Shown piece by piece: positions 54,160 to 62,011 of a DNA stretch of 64,000 bases. Positions within the stretch are counted from its first letter, which is position 1. Each line of letters starts with the position of its first letter. The stretch is from assembly GCF_014748335.1 (NCBI RefSeq), contig NZ_JAAVIY010000002.1:226840-290839 (forward strand). The letters run 5' to 3'. Source of the stretch: Flavobacterium selenitireducens (lineage in GTDB: Bacteria; Bacteroidota; Bacteroidia; Flavobacteriales; Flavobacteriaceae). The translations under genes were made by a program, and so were the position numbers. The notes under the pieces are model-generated. The model was given only the letters and a program-made list of their open reading frames with translations. It searched no databases and had not been told where the DNA came from.

Positions 54160-55380
54160 ATGAATAAACTCTTTACTCTTTTAGGCCTTTTTTGCATCGT
54201 GACCCTTTCGGCTCAGCGCCACTGCGGCTCTGGCGAAAAGATTGCCCAGTTGGAGCAGGATGCGAATTTCAAGGCACGCCATCAGGCCAACAAAGCGCTT
54301 CTCAGCGACGCGAGGTCTCACAGTAAAAATTCGGTGACCAACACGCCGAACAGCATCACTACGATAAAGGTCGTATTTCACGTCCTGTACAAAAACGATG
54401 TCCAGAACATTACCGACGAACAAATCAATTCGCAATTGGCTTCGATGAATGCTGATTTCAGGCGGATGAATACTGATTTCGCGACCGTTGTTCCCCAAGC
54501 TTTCCAGTGCCATGCCTCCGATATGGAAATCTGTTTCGTCAAGGCGACGGTCGATCCCAACGGACAGCCCGCTACAGGAATAACACGAAAATTGGTTGCT
54601 CCCGGCTTCGATCTGGAAACGCAATATTACACGGACGCCGGTCAACCCGCCTGGGACACTTCGCGATACCTGAACATCTGGATCGGCAGATTCCAGACAT
54701 TCGGCTACCTTGGATTCGGAACACCTCCTGCTGCCGCTGGCCAACCTTACGACGGCTTGTGCATATCATATAAAACGGTCGGTTGCGATGGTTCGGCCAT
54801 ACCGCCTTTTAACAAAGGACGCACGATCGTGCACGAATTGGGTCACTATTTTGGACTGTCGCATCCGTGGGGAGAAGATGGATCGGCTTGCGGTGACATG
54901 ACGAATGACGATCACGTCGGGGATATTCCATCGATAAACGATCCGCATTTTGGAAATCCGACCTATCCCGAAAACAGCAATATGTGCCAACCCGATGAAA
55001 ATGGCGCGATGTTCATGAACTTCATGGATTACGTTAATGATGAAGCCATGGCATTCTTCACCGACGACCAAAAGGCCATTGTGCAGGCCACGCTTTCCAC
55101 GGCACGCATGTCTCTTTTGGGGACGAAGGATCTTGCTGTAGAAAAGGGAATTTCGATTTATCCGAATCCCGCCGACAAATTCGTGGCGTTGCGCTCTCAA
55201 TCTGCCTCGCTTGGATATATAGAAATTTACACCGCCAACGGGCAGTTGCTGAAGACCGTCGTGACAGATCAAAAAGAAAATACGATCGGTCTCGAAAATT
55301 TCACTCAGGGTGTTTACCTGTTACGCATCTACGGGATTGACGGCGCCCTTCTCAAGTCCGACAAACTTGTCAAAAAATAA
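54160..55380 (+). CDS. T9SS-secreted M43-family (cytophagalysin/pappalysin-like) metalloprotease
   Basis: A 406-residue exported protease. Signal MNKLFTLLGLFCIVTLSAQ; a short pro-region; catalytic domain with zinc site HELGHYFGLSH (His225, Glu226, His229, His235), the M43-type WGEDGSACGDMTNDDHVGDIP stretch (quoted in part: ACGDMTNDDHVGDIP) and Met-turn MFMNFMDY. The last ~80 residues are a type A T9SS domain (ISIYPNPADKF, YIEIYTANGQLLK, GVYLLRIYG). Third metalloprotease in a row, but a different family from the two before it. Confidence 0.93.
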   Translation: MNKLFTLLGLFCIVTLSAQRHCGSGEKIAQLEQDANFKARHQANKALLSDARSHSKNSVTNTPNSITTIKVVFHVLYKNDVQNITDEQINSQLASMNADFRRMNTDFATVVPQAFQCHASDMEICFVKATVDPNGQPATGITRKLVAPGFDLETQYYTDAGQPAWDTSRYLNIWIGRFQTFGYLGFGTPPAAAGQPYDGLCISYKTVGCDGSAIPPFNKGRTIVHELGHYFGLSHPWGEDGSACGDMTNDDHVGDIPSINDPHFGNPTYPENSNMCQPDENGAMFMNFMDYVNDEAMAFFTDDQKAIVQATLSTARMSLLGTKDLAVEKGISIYPNPADKFVALRSQSASLGYIEIYTANGQLLKTVVTDQKENTIGLENFTQGVYLLRIYGIDGALLKSDKLVKK

Positions 55381-55406
55381 AACTCTCTAATTACAGAGGG
55401 TTTTCT
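55378..55406 (+). terminator. Terminator after the M43 protease gene
   Basis: AAAACTCTCT pairs with AGAGGGTTTT (one G-T pair) around a six-base loop, followed by TTCTT. Confidence 0.75.
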
Positions 55407-55425
55407 TAGCTAACTTTTAGGGTAA

Positions 55426-56013
55426 TCAGTTGCCGATTTTGATCGAATCGGTAAAGGTTTTATTGCTGTATCGTGAAACGAACGTGTAGTTTCCGTACCC
55501 GACGTTTGCAAAATGGAACATTTTGATCACGCTCACATTTGCCGGTAATGTGGTTTGAAACACTTCGGCTCCGCTTTCGTCGTAAATCGCGATTTTTACC
55601 GGTGTTTGTTCGATGTTGATGATGCTCATCGCCACACGCTCATTGGTCTTTTTTACAAGGACCGGTTTCTTGACTTCGGCTTTGACCGCTTCTCCAATTT
55701 TCGCCGTATTTTCGTCGACGGTAATTTCGTAACGGGCGATTTTTTTAGCAGATTCGGCTTCGGGCACGTAGGTTCCTGATTGAAACTGCGTCAGGTCGTA
55801 CGTTCTGGAGATGCGTCGTCGGACTTGATTTTTTCGCGAAACAAAAGATCTTCGCTATGACTATAGAGCGACAAGACTACATTTTGGGCATCTAATACCG
55901 AAAAGCTGACATTTCTGCCCGACGCGTTTTTGATGCGAAGTGAAAAGTCTGAAGCGTTTGCGAACGCGGAAAATGCCATCCGAACAACATCGCCTGACCA
56001 AACCGAATTTCAT
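55426..56013 (-). pseudogene. Frameshifted small secreted protein gene
   Basis: Two minus-strand frames read as one protein. 55979-55791 gives MAFSAFANASDFSLRIKNASGRN-like sequence ending SPERTT-stop; the next frame continues YDLTQFQSGTYVPEAESAK to the stop at 55426. ERT|YDLTQF join across a one-base shift near 55790-55800. The signal peptide is also broken: ATGAAATTCGGT at 56013 opens a frame (MKFGLV), but MLFG and MAFSAFANA lie in two other frames. At least two, probably three, indels disrupt the gene. The intact ancestor would be a ~190-residue secreted protein with a C-terminal beta domain (PVKIAIYDESGAEVF, GYGNYTFVSRY), similar in type to short flavobacterial secreted proteins. Confidence 0.7.
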
Positions 56014-56102
56014 TACAAGTTCCATAATGCTTGAATTTAAGTTGAACTTCTGATGATGTAAAATTACCGATGTCGAGGGCGTGACGTTAGCATCGGATTT
56101 TC

Positions 56103-56319
56103 ATATTTATATGCGAGTTGGTTTACGTGAACGGAGGTTCGGGCAAGCGCCAAATCGGCAGCCACGTTTCGTATTATAGCGATGGGGATCTGATTCTCAT
56201 CGGCAGCAATCTTCCGCACTGTGGTTTTACCGATTAGTTACTTCAACAAAACTTTCCGGGAGCTGACGGGCAAAAGCGCTTCGGAATATCGCAGGCAATA
56301 CCGATCCGTGATCAATTGA
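56103..56319 (+). pseudogene. Remnant of an AraC-family regulator (both ends, middle deleted)
   Basis: In one frame 56115-56235 reads ELVYVNGGSGKRQIGSHVSY followed by YSDGDLILIGSNLPHCGFTD and a stop: the N-terminal cupin domain of flavobacterial AraC-type regulators. Immediately after, 56237-56319 in another frame reads YFNKTFRELTGKSASEYRRQ then YRSVIN and a stop: the last helix-turn-helix of the same family. About 150 residues that should lie between, and the N terminus, are missing. No promoter or start is left. The surrounding 56014-56102 and 56320-56502 contain no gene I can support. Confidence 0.75.
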
Positions 56320-56502
56320 TTTTCCAGAATCTCGTTTCTTTTTTGAACGGGCATGAATAATAAGTTAATTTTGGAAAAAAAGTGAATGAACGGGCAAATC
56401 TGGCGAAGTTTGTCGGGTTGGGAACTTTGACCGTTTTATGAAGTCCGGAAAATCGAACGGTCGAAACAACGAACAAGTCGCATTTGCGCATGAAAGGCAA
56501 TT

Positions 56503-57474
56503 ATGGGAATCGTAAAGCAAGCACTATATATAATATCGGGTCCAGGCTTTTTGCCGATGTTCAAAAAACAGACGATTTTCCCGTATTATCATATTGTCCG
56601 TGACGATGCGGTGCCACATATCGAAAATCTTTATCCGTATAAAAACACGGCTCAGTTTTTAGCCGATGTGAAGATTCTTTTGGAAAATTACCGTCCGCTG
56701 GAACCGTCGCGTCTTTTATCGGGCAAACTGCCGGACAACCATTTCCTGCTGACGTTCGACGACGGTTTGCACGAAGTGTACTCCGTAATCTATCCTATCC
56801 TCAAAGACAACGGTATCAGCGCTGTGTTCTTCGTCAACCCTGATTTTGTCGACAATCAGGCGGGCTTGTACAAACATTCCATCAGCGCCATTATTTCGCG
56901 ACTTAAGGAAACGGGTTTTGAAAAGTCTGTGTTGGATCGCATCGGCGCCATTTTTTCGTTTACCTATACATCGGTAGAAGATTTTAAGCGAAAATTCATC
57001 GGTATCCAATTTTCCGAAAGGGAAAAGATCGCGCAAGTGCTTTCGCTGATGGACATGGACATGGATAAGTATTTGAAGCAGCACACGCCTTATATCACAA
57101 AAGACCAGATACGCCAAATGATGGCGGACGGATTCTATTTTGGCGGCCACACCATGTCGCATCCGCCGTTGCAACAGTTGACGCACGATGAACAGAAAAG
57201 CGAAATCATTAACTCTGTTGAGTGGCTCAGAAGTAATTTCGGGATCGAATATTCGTTTTTTGCGTTTCCTTTTTCGGATAAAGCGATTTCGGGGAAGTTG
57301 TTGCGCGAATTATTGGAATACGATCCCGATATCGTGCTGTTCGGGAACTCGGGTCTGAAAAAAGACATTTCCAGCCGAATCATCCAACGGTTTTCGCTGG
57401 AACATCCCGCCAAAGCGACACGCAAACAAATCGTCATGGAAAACCTCTACAAATACTTTAATAAGATCATTTGA
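56503..57474 (+). CDS. Polysaccharide deacetylase (NodB-like, CE4)
   Basis: A 323-residue protein with a NodB-homology domain. Motif 1 is TFDDG (84-88) with Asp86 and Asp87; motif 2 is GGHTMSHPPL with zinc ligands His216 and His220; the C-terminal part has FFAFPFS (motif 3-like). An insert of ~90 residues (120-200) with helical character separates motifs 1 and 2. No signal peptide or obvious TM helix, so it probably acts in the cytoplasm, as in nucleotide-sugar or O-antigen-type pathways. Followed 20 bases later by a GNAT gene; the pair is probably co-transcribed. Confidence 0.9.
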   Translation: MGIVKQALYIISGPGFLPMFKKQTIFPYYHIVRDDAVPHIENLYPYKNTAQFLADVKILLENYRPLEPSRLLSGKLPDNHFLLTFDDGLHEVYSVIYPILKDNGISAVFFVNPDFVDNQAGLYKHSISAIISRLKETGFEKSVLDRIGAIFSFTYTSVEDFKRKFIGIQFSEREKIAQVLSLMDMDMDKYLKQHTPYITKDQIRQMMADGFYFGGHTMSHPPLQQLTHDEQKSEIINSVEWLRSNFGIEYSFFAFPFSDKAISGKLLRELLEYDPDIVLFGNSGLKKDISSRIIQRFSLEHPAKATRKQIVMENLYKYFNKII

Positions 57475-57494
57475 AAGTACAACATCAGCAGATC

Positions 57495-58613
57495 ATGATT
57501 GAGATTAAGAAAATAAAGAAAGTGGATGTTCCCGGCTTGTTGCACGACAGGGAATTCTGGACGCAGTCGTTCCTGGCGATTAGCAAACACCGTTTGTCGG
57601 CTCATTACAAGAACCCGCATCTCCAGGACGACGACATCGTGCTGCTGCTTGCTTATTTGAACAATGAGTTGGTTGGATATATGGGCTTGTTCGTCGACAA
57701 GGTAAACATCGGTCAACGCCAAATGAAAATCGGATGGCTCTCGACCTGGTGGGTTCATCCCAAGACGAAGGGCACGGGCATAGGACGTGCGATATTGAAT
57801 ACGATGTACGAAGCCAACGATGGTTTTATCGGGATCTCCCAGTTCACGCCGAGTGCAAAAAGAGTGTACGACAGTTCAGGATATTTTACCACGCTCAAGA
57901 ACAATCACGGGCTGAAGGCGGTGCTGCGCAGCAATCTTACGTTCGTGCTTCCCGCTCTGTTCCCGAAACTGAAAAAAATGTCGGGACTTTTTAACGCCGT
58001 CGACCGCCTTGCCAATGTGTTCATCAACCTCAGGCTCGAACTCCAGCGAAAGATGATGGCGTCGCGTTTGAAGAAAAATCTTGTGATTGAATACCAGAGC
58101 GCGATCGACTCCGAAGTTCGCGAGTTGATCGACCGAACCGGCAAAAATGACCTTTCCGACAAAAGTGACGAATTTTTCGAGTGGCTTAAAGCTTACAATT
58201 GGGTTCAGGCGGCGCCTCTACTTGATTTTACAAAAAAAGAGCGGTACGAATTTTCAATTTACGATAAGGATTTTGGTTTTTCGTATCTCAAGATTATTCA
58301 GGACGGAAAGTGCGTCGGTTTTCTGGTTCTCCAAAGGCGAAACTATGTGCTAAAAGTACTCTTCACGTATTTTGACGCTGTCGACGGTCATGACGCGTTG
58401 ATCTCCGATGTGATCAAACTCCACGCAATCTCCCAAGACGTAAGGGAAATCATTTGTTATGACGAACGTATTTGCGCCGAATTTAAGAAGTCATATGTGT
58501 TCCTTTATACGACCAAAAAAGTGAAACATTCGATTATCTCAAAAGCTTTCGGTACATCCGGCTTTGAGTCGACAAGGATGAATTTCGGAGATGGCGATTG
58601 TTCGTTTGCATAG
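57495..58613 (+). CDS. GNAT-family acetyltransferase
   Basis: A 372-residue protein whose N-terminal ~150 residues form a GNAT domain (VGYMGLFVDKVNIGQRQM-like strands; acetyl-CoA loop WWVHPKTKGTGIGRAIL; the following FIGISQFTPSAKRVYDSSGY). The C-terminal ~200 residues may be a second, degenerate GNAT domain (YDKDFGFSYLKIIQDGKCVG). The ATG at 57495 is preferred to a TTG at 57471 that overlaps the deacetylase stop. Coupling with the deacetylase suggests removal and replacement of acyl groups on a sugar, which is inference. Confidence 0.85.
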   Translation: MIEIKKIKKVDVPGLLHDREFWTQSFLAISKHRLSAHYKNPHLQDDDIVLLLAYLNNELVGYMGLFVDKVNIGQRQMKIGWLSTWWVHPKTKGTGIGRAILNTMYEANDGFIGISQFTPSAKRVYDSSGYFTTLKNNHGLKAVLRSNLTFVLPALFPKLKKMSGLFNAVDRLANVFINLRLELQRKMMASRLKKNLVIEYQSAIDSEVRELIDRTGKNDLSDKSDEFFEWLKAYNWVQAAPLLDFTKKERYEFSIYDKDFGFSYLKIIQDGKCVGFLVLQRRNYVLKVLFTYFDAVDGHDALISDVIKLHAISQDVREIICYDERICAEFKKSYVFLYTTKKVKHSIISKAFGTSGFESTRMNFGDGDCSFA

Positions 58614-58661
58614 TCGATTTGCTGGGAAGAATTTTGAGTTATTCGATATGCGATTTGCGGA

Positions 58662-59279
58662 TTACTTGCCGTTGAATCCGCTCATGGTGTGTTCCAGGCC
58701 CGCTGTCCCGAAAGATTTGATGATTTCTACCGAAATTTCGAGTCGCTCGGGCAACTTCGCTTCTTCTTCCGGCGACCATTCGCCGAGCACGTAATCGACC
58801 TGTTGGCCTTTCTTGAACTCGTCGGAAATCCCGAACCGGAAGCGCGTGTAATTTTGGGTATTCAAAACCTGGTTGATGTTCTTAAGCCCATTATGGCCGC
58901 CGTCGCTTCCTTTTGGTTTGATGCGGATCGTGCCAAACGGAAGGTTAAGGTCATCCGTTATGACGAGAACGTTTTCAATTGGAATGTTTTCTTTTTGCAT
59001 CCAGTGTTGGACGGCTTTCCCGCTGAGGTTCATGTAAGTGTTGGGCTTCAGCAATACGAACTTTCGGCCTTTGAAGCTGTATTCCGCAACCGATCCCAGT
59101 TTGACGGTCTCGAATGACAAACCTTCTTTCCTGGCCAAAAAATCAAGGACTTTAAATCCTATATTGTGACGTGTGTTGACGTAATCGGCGCCGATGTTGC
59201 CGAGACCGGCGATTAAAAATTTCTTCATTGGATCAAAATCGTCTTTTGGTTTGGAAAATAGTCTCGAAAGAAAGTTCAT
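58662..59279 (-). CDS. pth: Peptidyl-tRNA hydrolase
   Basis: A Pth1 enzyme that releases peptides from stalled peptidyl-tRNA. Family motifs: FLIAGLGNIGADYVNTRHNIGF with catalytic His38 (numbering from 59279; quoted in part: YVNTRHNIGF), LKPNTYMNLSG, VITDDLNLPFG, KGSDGGHNGLKNI, and FRFGISDEF. Starting at 59279 gives 205 residues with the short basic leader common in flavobacterial annotation; starting at MKKFLIAGLGN (59228) gives 188 residues, closer to E. coli. A strong promoter (59284-59315) ends just before 59279, so either a leaderless start or the inner start is used. Confidence 0.96.
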   Translation of the reverse strand: MNFLSRLFSKPKDDFDPMKKFLIAGLGNIGADYVNTRHNIGFKVLDFLARKEGLSFETVKLGSVAEYSFKGRKFVLLKPNTYMNLSGKAVQHWMQKENIPIENVLVITDDLNLPFGTIRIKPKGSDGGHNGLKNINQVLNTQNYTRFRFGISDEFKKGQQVDYVLGEWSPEEEAKLPERLEISVEIIKSFGTAGLEHTMSGFNGK

Positions 59280-59283
59280 GTCG

Positions 59284-59315
59284 CAAAAATAGGAAGTCGA
59301 AGGGCGAAAGGCAAA
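59284..59315 (-). promoter_or_regulatory. pth promoter
   Basis: On the minus strand TTTG (59315-59312), 20 bases, then TATTTTTG (59291-59284), only four bases before the ATG at 59279. Confidence 0.6.
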
Positions 59316-59667
59316 GATCGCGGCCAATTTCATTCACATAATTGATTTGGGGATCGCGAAGTTAATAGCCCGGATGCAAGCGGCTAGCCTTTTGAAGAAA
59401 ACGCCTTGATTTTGCCCGGTTTGGCAAAGCGCCCAGCGGAAGCTATTGCCAAACTGGGCAAAAACTGGCGGTTTTGAGAAAGCTGGAAGCGGGCCAGCCG
59501 GAATGGCTTCAAAAAGAAAATCAGAAATTTCTGATAGCAAAAAAAGCCGCCACCACCCACCCGTAAAAATATCGGAATCCAACCTCCAACCCATACAGAA
59601 AAAACGTAAAAAATCTTAATTCTTCAAACTGTCCCAACCCGATCACGCCCCGCCAAACACGTCCATA
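59316..59667. other. Intergenic region between pth and rplY
   Basis: About 350 bases with no supportable gene. It contains scattered GCCCAGCGG/GCCAAACTGGGC-type repeats and C-rich sequence; a minus-strand 86-codon frame across it has no family features. I see no promoter or mobile element. Confidence 0.5.
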
Positions 59668-59694
59668 AAAAAAGCCCCGTCTTTCAACGAGGCT
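59666..59694 (-). terminator. rplY terminator
   Basis: AAGCCCCGT pairs with ACGAGGCTT (one mismatch) around CTTTCA; on the minus strand seven T follow. It lies about 57 bases after the rplY stop. Confidence 0.75.
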
Positions 59695-59750
59695 TATTGG
59701 GTTCGGAAGAAAGCCTAAAGCATATTGCCTAACGCTTACAGCCGGTTTGA

Positions 59751-60359
59751 TTACTTTTTCTTTCCTTTTGCAGGAGCTTTTGCAGCTTTTGCCGCTTCCT
59801 GGGCCGCTTTCATAGCCGCACGAGAGATACGTACTTGAGCAACGACAGTGTTGTCAGGGTGCATCAATTTGTATTTGTCAGAAACGAGTTTCGTAACGTA
59901 CAATTTGTTACCCATTTGAAGTTCCGAAATGTCAGCGTTCACGAAATCAGGAAGATCGGCAGGAAGCGCCTTCACTTTCAATTTACGTGTATTCAAACGC
60001 AAAACTCCACCACCAAGTACACCTGGAGACGTTCCTGTAATTTTCACAGGCACTTCCATCGTGATTTCTTTCTTCTCGTTCAACTGGAAGAAGTCGATGT
60101 GAAGGATTTTATCCGACGTTGGGTGAAACTGGATATCCTGAAGGATAGCGTTGATTGATTTCCCGCCAAGTTCGAGCACGACAGTGTGCGCGTTAGGAGT
60201 GTAAACCAGGTTTTTGAAAGATTTCTCTTCTGCAGAGAAGTGAACTGGTTTGTCGCCGCCGTAAACTACGCACGGAACCATTCCAGCATCACGTAGCGAC
60301 TTAGTCGAAGACTTGCCTACGTTTTCTCTTTCTGATCCATTAATCGTAATCGATTTCAT
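59751..60359 (-). CDS. rplY: 50S ribosomal protein L25, CTC/TL5 type
   Basis: A 202-residue two-domain L25 of the Ctc (general stress) form. N-terminal 5S rRNA-binding domain: [31 protein letters not shown] start (quoted in part: [20 protein letters not shown]); C-terminal beta domain with [18 protein letters not shown]; and a Lys/Ala-rich tail ([14 protein letters not shown]). It lies 24 bases after prs in the same direction, a linkage widespread in bacteria (prs-ctc-pth). Confidence 0.96.
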   Translation of the reverse strand: MKSITINGSERENVGKSSTKSLRDAGMVPCVVYGGDKPVHFSAEEKSFKNLVYTPNAHTVVLELGGKSINAILQDIQFHPTSDKILHIDFFQLNEKKEITMEVPVKITGTSPGVLGGGVLRLNTRKLKVKALPADLPDFVNADISELQMGNKLYVTKLVSDKYKLMHPDNTVVAQVRISRAAMKAAQEAAKAAKAPAKGKKK

Positions 60360-60383
60360 TGTATAAGAATTATGTTAAAAAAA

Positions 60384-61325
60384 TTAAATTACAAATTTAC
60401 TGCTGATGGATTTGTTCTCCTGTACCATTTTCATGACATCGGCAAACAAATCGGCACAGCTTACCACCTTGATTTTAGGCGACTGTTTTTTTAGCGGAAT
60501 CGAATCGGTGACGATCAATTCCGTCAATTGCGACTGTTCGATCTTTTCGTAAGCCGATCCCGAAAGGATGGCATGCGTACAGATCGCGCGGACGCTGAGC
60601 GCTCCTTTTTCGATCATCAGGTCGGCCGCTTTTGCGAGCGTTCCGCCGGTGTCGATCATATCATCTACCAAGATCACATTGCGACCTTTGACTTCCCCGA
60701 TGAGTTCCATCGATTCGATGATGTTCGCAGCCTTTCGTTGTTTATAGCAAATCACAACATCCGATTCCAAAAACTTCGAATACGCATAGGCCCTTTTCGA
60801 TCCGCCCATATCAGGCGAAGCTATCGTCAGGTTCTCCAAGTTCAGGCTTCTTACATAAGGCAAGAAGATTGTCGAGGCGAACAAATGATCAACAGGTTTT
60901 TCGAAAAATCCCTGGATCTGGTCGGCGTGTAAATCCATCGTCATGATGCGTGTGGCTCCGGCGGTTTCGAGCAACTTGGCTACGAGTTTTGCGCCTATCG
61001 GGACACGCGGCTTGTCTTTCCTGTCCTGGCGTGCCCATCCGAAATAAGGAATGACAGCCGTGATGTGACGGGCAGAGGCGCGTTTGGCGGCATCGATCAT
61101 GAGCAACAGCTCCATCAGATTGTCCGAACTTGGGAAAGTCGAACAAACCAAAAAGACCCTGATCCCGCGGATCGATTCTTCAAAAGACGGCTGGAATTCG
61201 CCATCGCTATATTCAGAGAACGTTACTTTACCCAGCTGAGCGCCATATGATGCGGCGATTTTCTCGGCAAGGTAGGTGCTTTGCGTACACGCGAAAATTT
61301 TGGCTTCCGGTTCGTGATGCGACAT
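60384..61325 (-). CDS. prs: Ribose-phosphate pyrophosphokinase
   Basis: A 313-residue PRPP synthetase supplying nucleotide, His and Trp synthesis. Motifs: FSEYSDGEFQPSFEESIRG region (quoted in part: YSDGEFQPSFEESIRG), DLHADQIQGFF (131-141), PDMGGSKRAYAYSKFL (171-186), and the PRPP loop DDMIDTGGT (221-229). First gene of a prs-rplY unit. Confidence 0.98.
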   Translation of the reverse strand: MSHHEPEAKIFACTQSTYLAEKIAASYGAQLGKVTFSEYSDGEFQPSFEESIRGIRVFLVCSTFPSSDNLMELLLMIDAAKRASARHITAVIPYFGWARQDRKDKPRVPIGAKLVAKLLETAGATRIMTMDLHADQIQGFFEKPVDHLFASTIFLPYVRSLNLENLTIASPDMGGSKRAYAYSKFLESDVVICYKQRKAANIIESMELIGEVKGRNVILVDDMIDTGGTLAKAADLMIEKGALSVRAICTHAILSGSAYEKIEQSQLTELIVTDSIPLKKQSPKIKVVSCADLFADVMKMVQENKSISSKFVI

Positions 61326-61356
61326 CGTTATGTGTTGTTAAGTAGTTAGTTGTGTG

Positions 61357-61384
61357 CTCGTTTTGTAAACGAGGTGCAAATTTA
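61357..61384 (-). promoter_or_regulatory. prs promoter -7 box with a perfect inverted repeat in the leader
   Basis: Minus-strand TAAATTTG (61384-61377) is a -7 box. Directly downstream CTCGTTT (61357-61363) and AAACGAG (61367-61373) form a perfect 7-bp inverted repeat around TGT, covering the probable transcription start. It could be an operator or a leader hairpin. Confidence 0.5.
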
Positions 61385-61428
61385 GAAATTAAATCTGATG
61401 AAAAACGAATAAAATCGCGTAAATTTTG

Positions 61429-61458
61429 TTTGCAGATAAAGATTTATTTATACATTTG
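61429..61458 (+). promoter_or_regulatory. tRNA-Leu promoter
   Basis: TTTG (61429-61432), 18 bases, then TACATTTG (61451-61458), ending 30 bases before the tRNA. A near-ideal Bacteroidetes promoter. Confidence 0.75.
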
Positions 61459-61488
61459 CAGCCACGAAACGGTTATACCAGATCAAAT

Positions 61489-61568
61489 GCCCGGGTGGCG
61501 GAATTGGTAGACGCGCTGGTCTCAAACACCTGTGGGAAACCGTGCCGGTTCGAGCCCGGCCCCGGGTA
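61489..61568 (+). tRNA. tRNA-Leu (anticodon CAA)
   Basis: Acceptor GCCCGGG (61489-61495) pairs with CCCGGGT (61561-61567, with a G-T first pair), discriminator A. D-arm GCGGAATTGGTAGACGC; anticodon loop CTCAAAC (61521-61527) with CAA at 61523-61525, reading UUG; a long class II variable arm (TGTGGGAAACCGTG region); T-arm GCCGGTTCGAGCCCGGC. One anticodon-stem position (second pair) looks like a T-T mismatch. CCA is not encoded. The 3' end is copied in the array downstream. Confidence 0.95.
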
Positions 61569-61569
61569 C

Positions 61570-61597
61570 AAAACCTCCTTTTTGGGAGGTTTTTTTA
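61570..61597 (+). terminator. tRNA-Leu terminator (first of five)
   Basis: AAACCTCC pairs with GGAGGTTT around TTTTTG, then a T run, directly after the tRNA 3' end. Confidence 0.85.
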
Positions 61598-61869
61598 TTT
61601 GGTGCGGGCTCAAACCTTTTTAGGTTGCCGGCCAAAACCTCCTTTTTGGGAGGTTTTTTTATTTGGCGCCGGCTCAAACCTATTTAGGTTGCCGGCCCCG
61701 GGTACAAAACCTCCTTTTTGGGAGGTTTTTTTGTTTGGTGCGGGCTCAAACCATTTTAGGTTGCCGGCCAAAACCTCCTTTTTGGGAGGTTTTTTTGTTT
61801 GGCGCCGGCTCAAACCTATTTAGGTTGCCGGCCCCGGGTACAAAACCTCCTTTTTTGGGAGGTTTTTTT
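61570..61869 (+). repeat. Array of five terminator hairpins with copied tRNA-Leu tails
   Basis: The hairpin AAAACCTCC-TTTTT-GGGAGGTTTTTTT starts at 61570, 61634, 61706, 61770 and 61842, giving spacings of 64, 72, 64 and 72: two copies of a 136-bp unit plus one more hairpin. A 23-base string ending in CCGGGTACAAAACCTCC, which in the tRNA gene runs from the T-stem through the acceptor end into the first terminator (61556-61578), recurs exactly at 61692-61714 and 61828-61850. Between terminators lie further hairpins, the strongest being GCCGGC/GCCGGC with an inner AACCT/AGGTT stem (61668-61696 and 61804-61832). Confidence 0.92.
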
Positions 61870-62011
61870 GTTTTGGGCTGGGTCAAACTTTTGGGTTTAC
61901 GGGATCAAAGCAACCGCACCAACTCTCATCCTATTTCCGTAAATTAGTGCCGCCGATTCTTCCCCAACGCATTTCCAAACAGCACGTTATCAATAAGTCG
62001 GCTTTCCGTTT

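Noticed and set aside
59334..59594. An 86-codon minus-strand frame between pth and rplY
   Set aside because: No family features, no start signal; probably non-coding.
61542..61823. A 93-codon open frame through the hairpin array, with repeated LFGAGSN-type peptides
   Set aside because: It is a translation of the tRNA tail and terminator repeats; the plus-strand RNA signals explain it fully.
61570..61869. Possible CRISPR array
   Set aside because: Repeats are terminators, the spacers are themselves repeated (64/72 alternation) and no cas gene is nearby.
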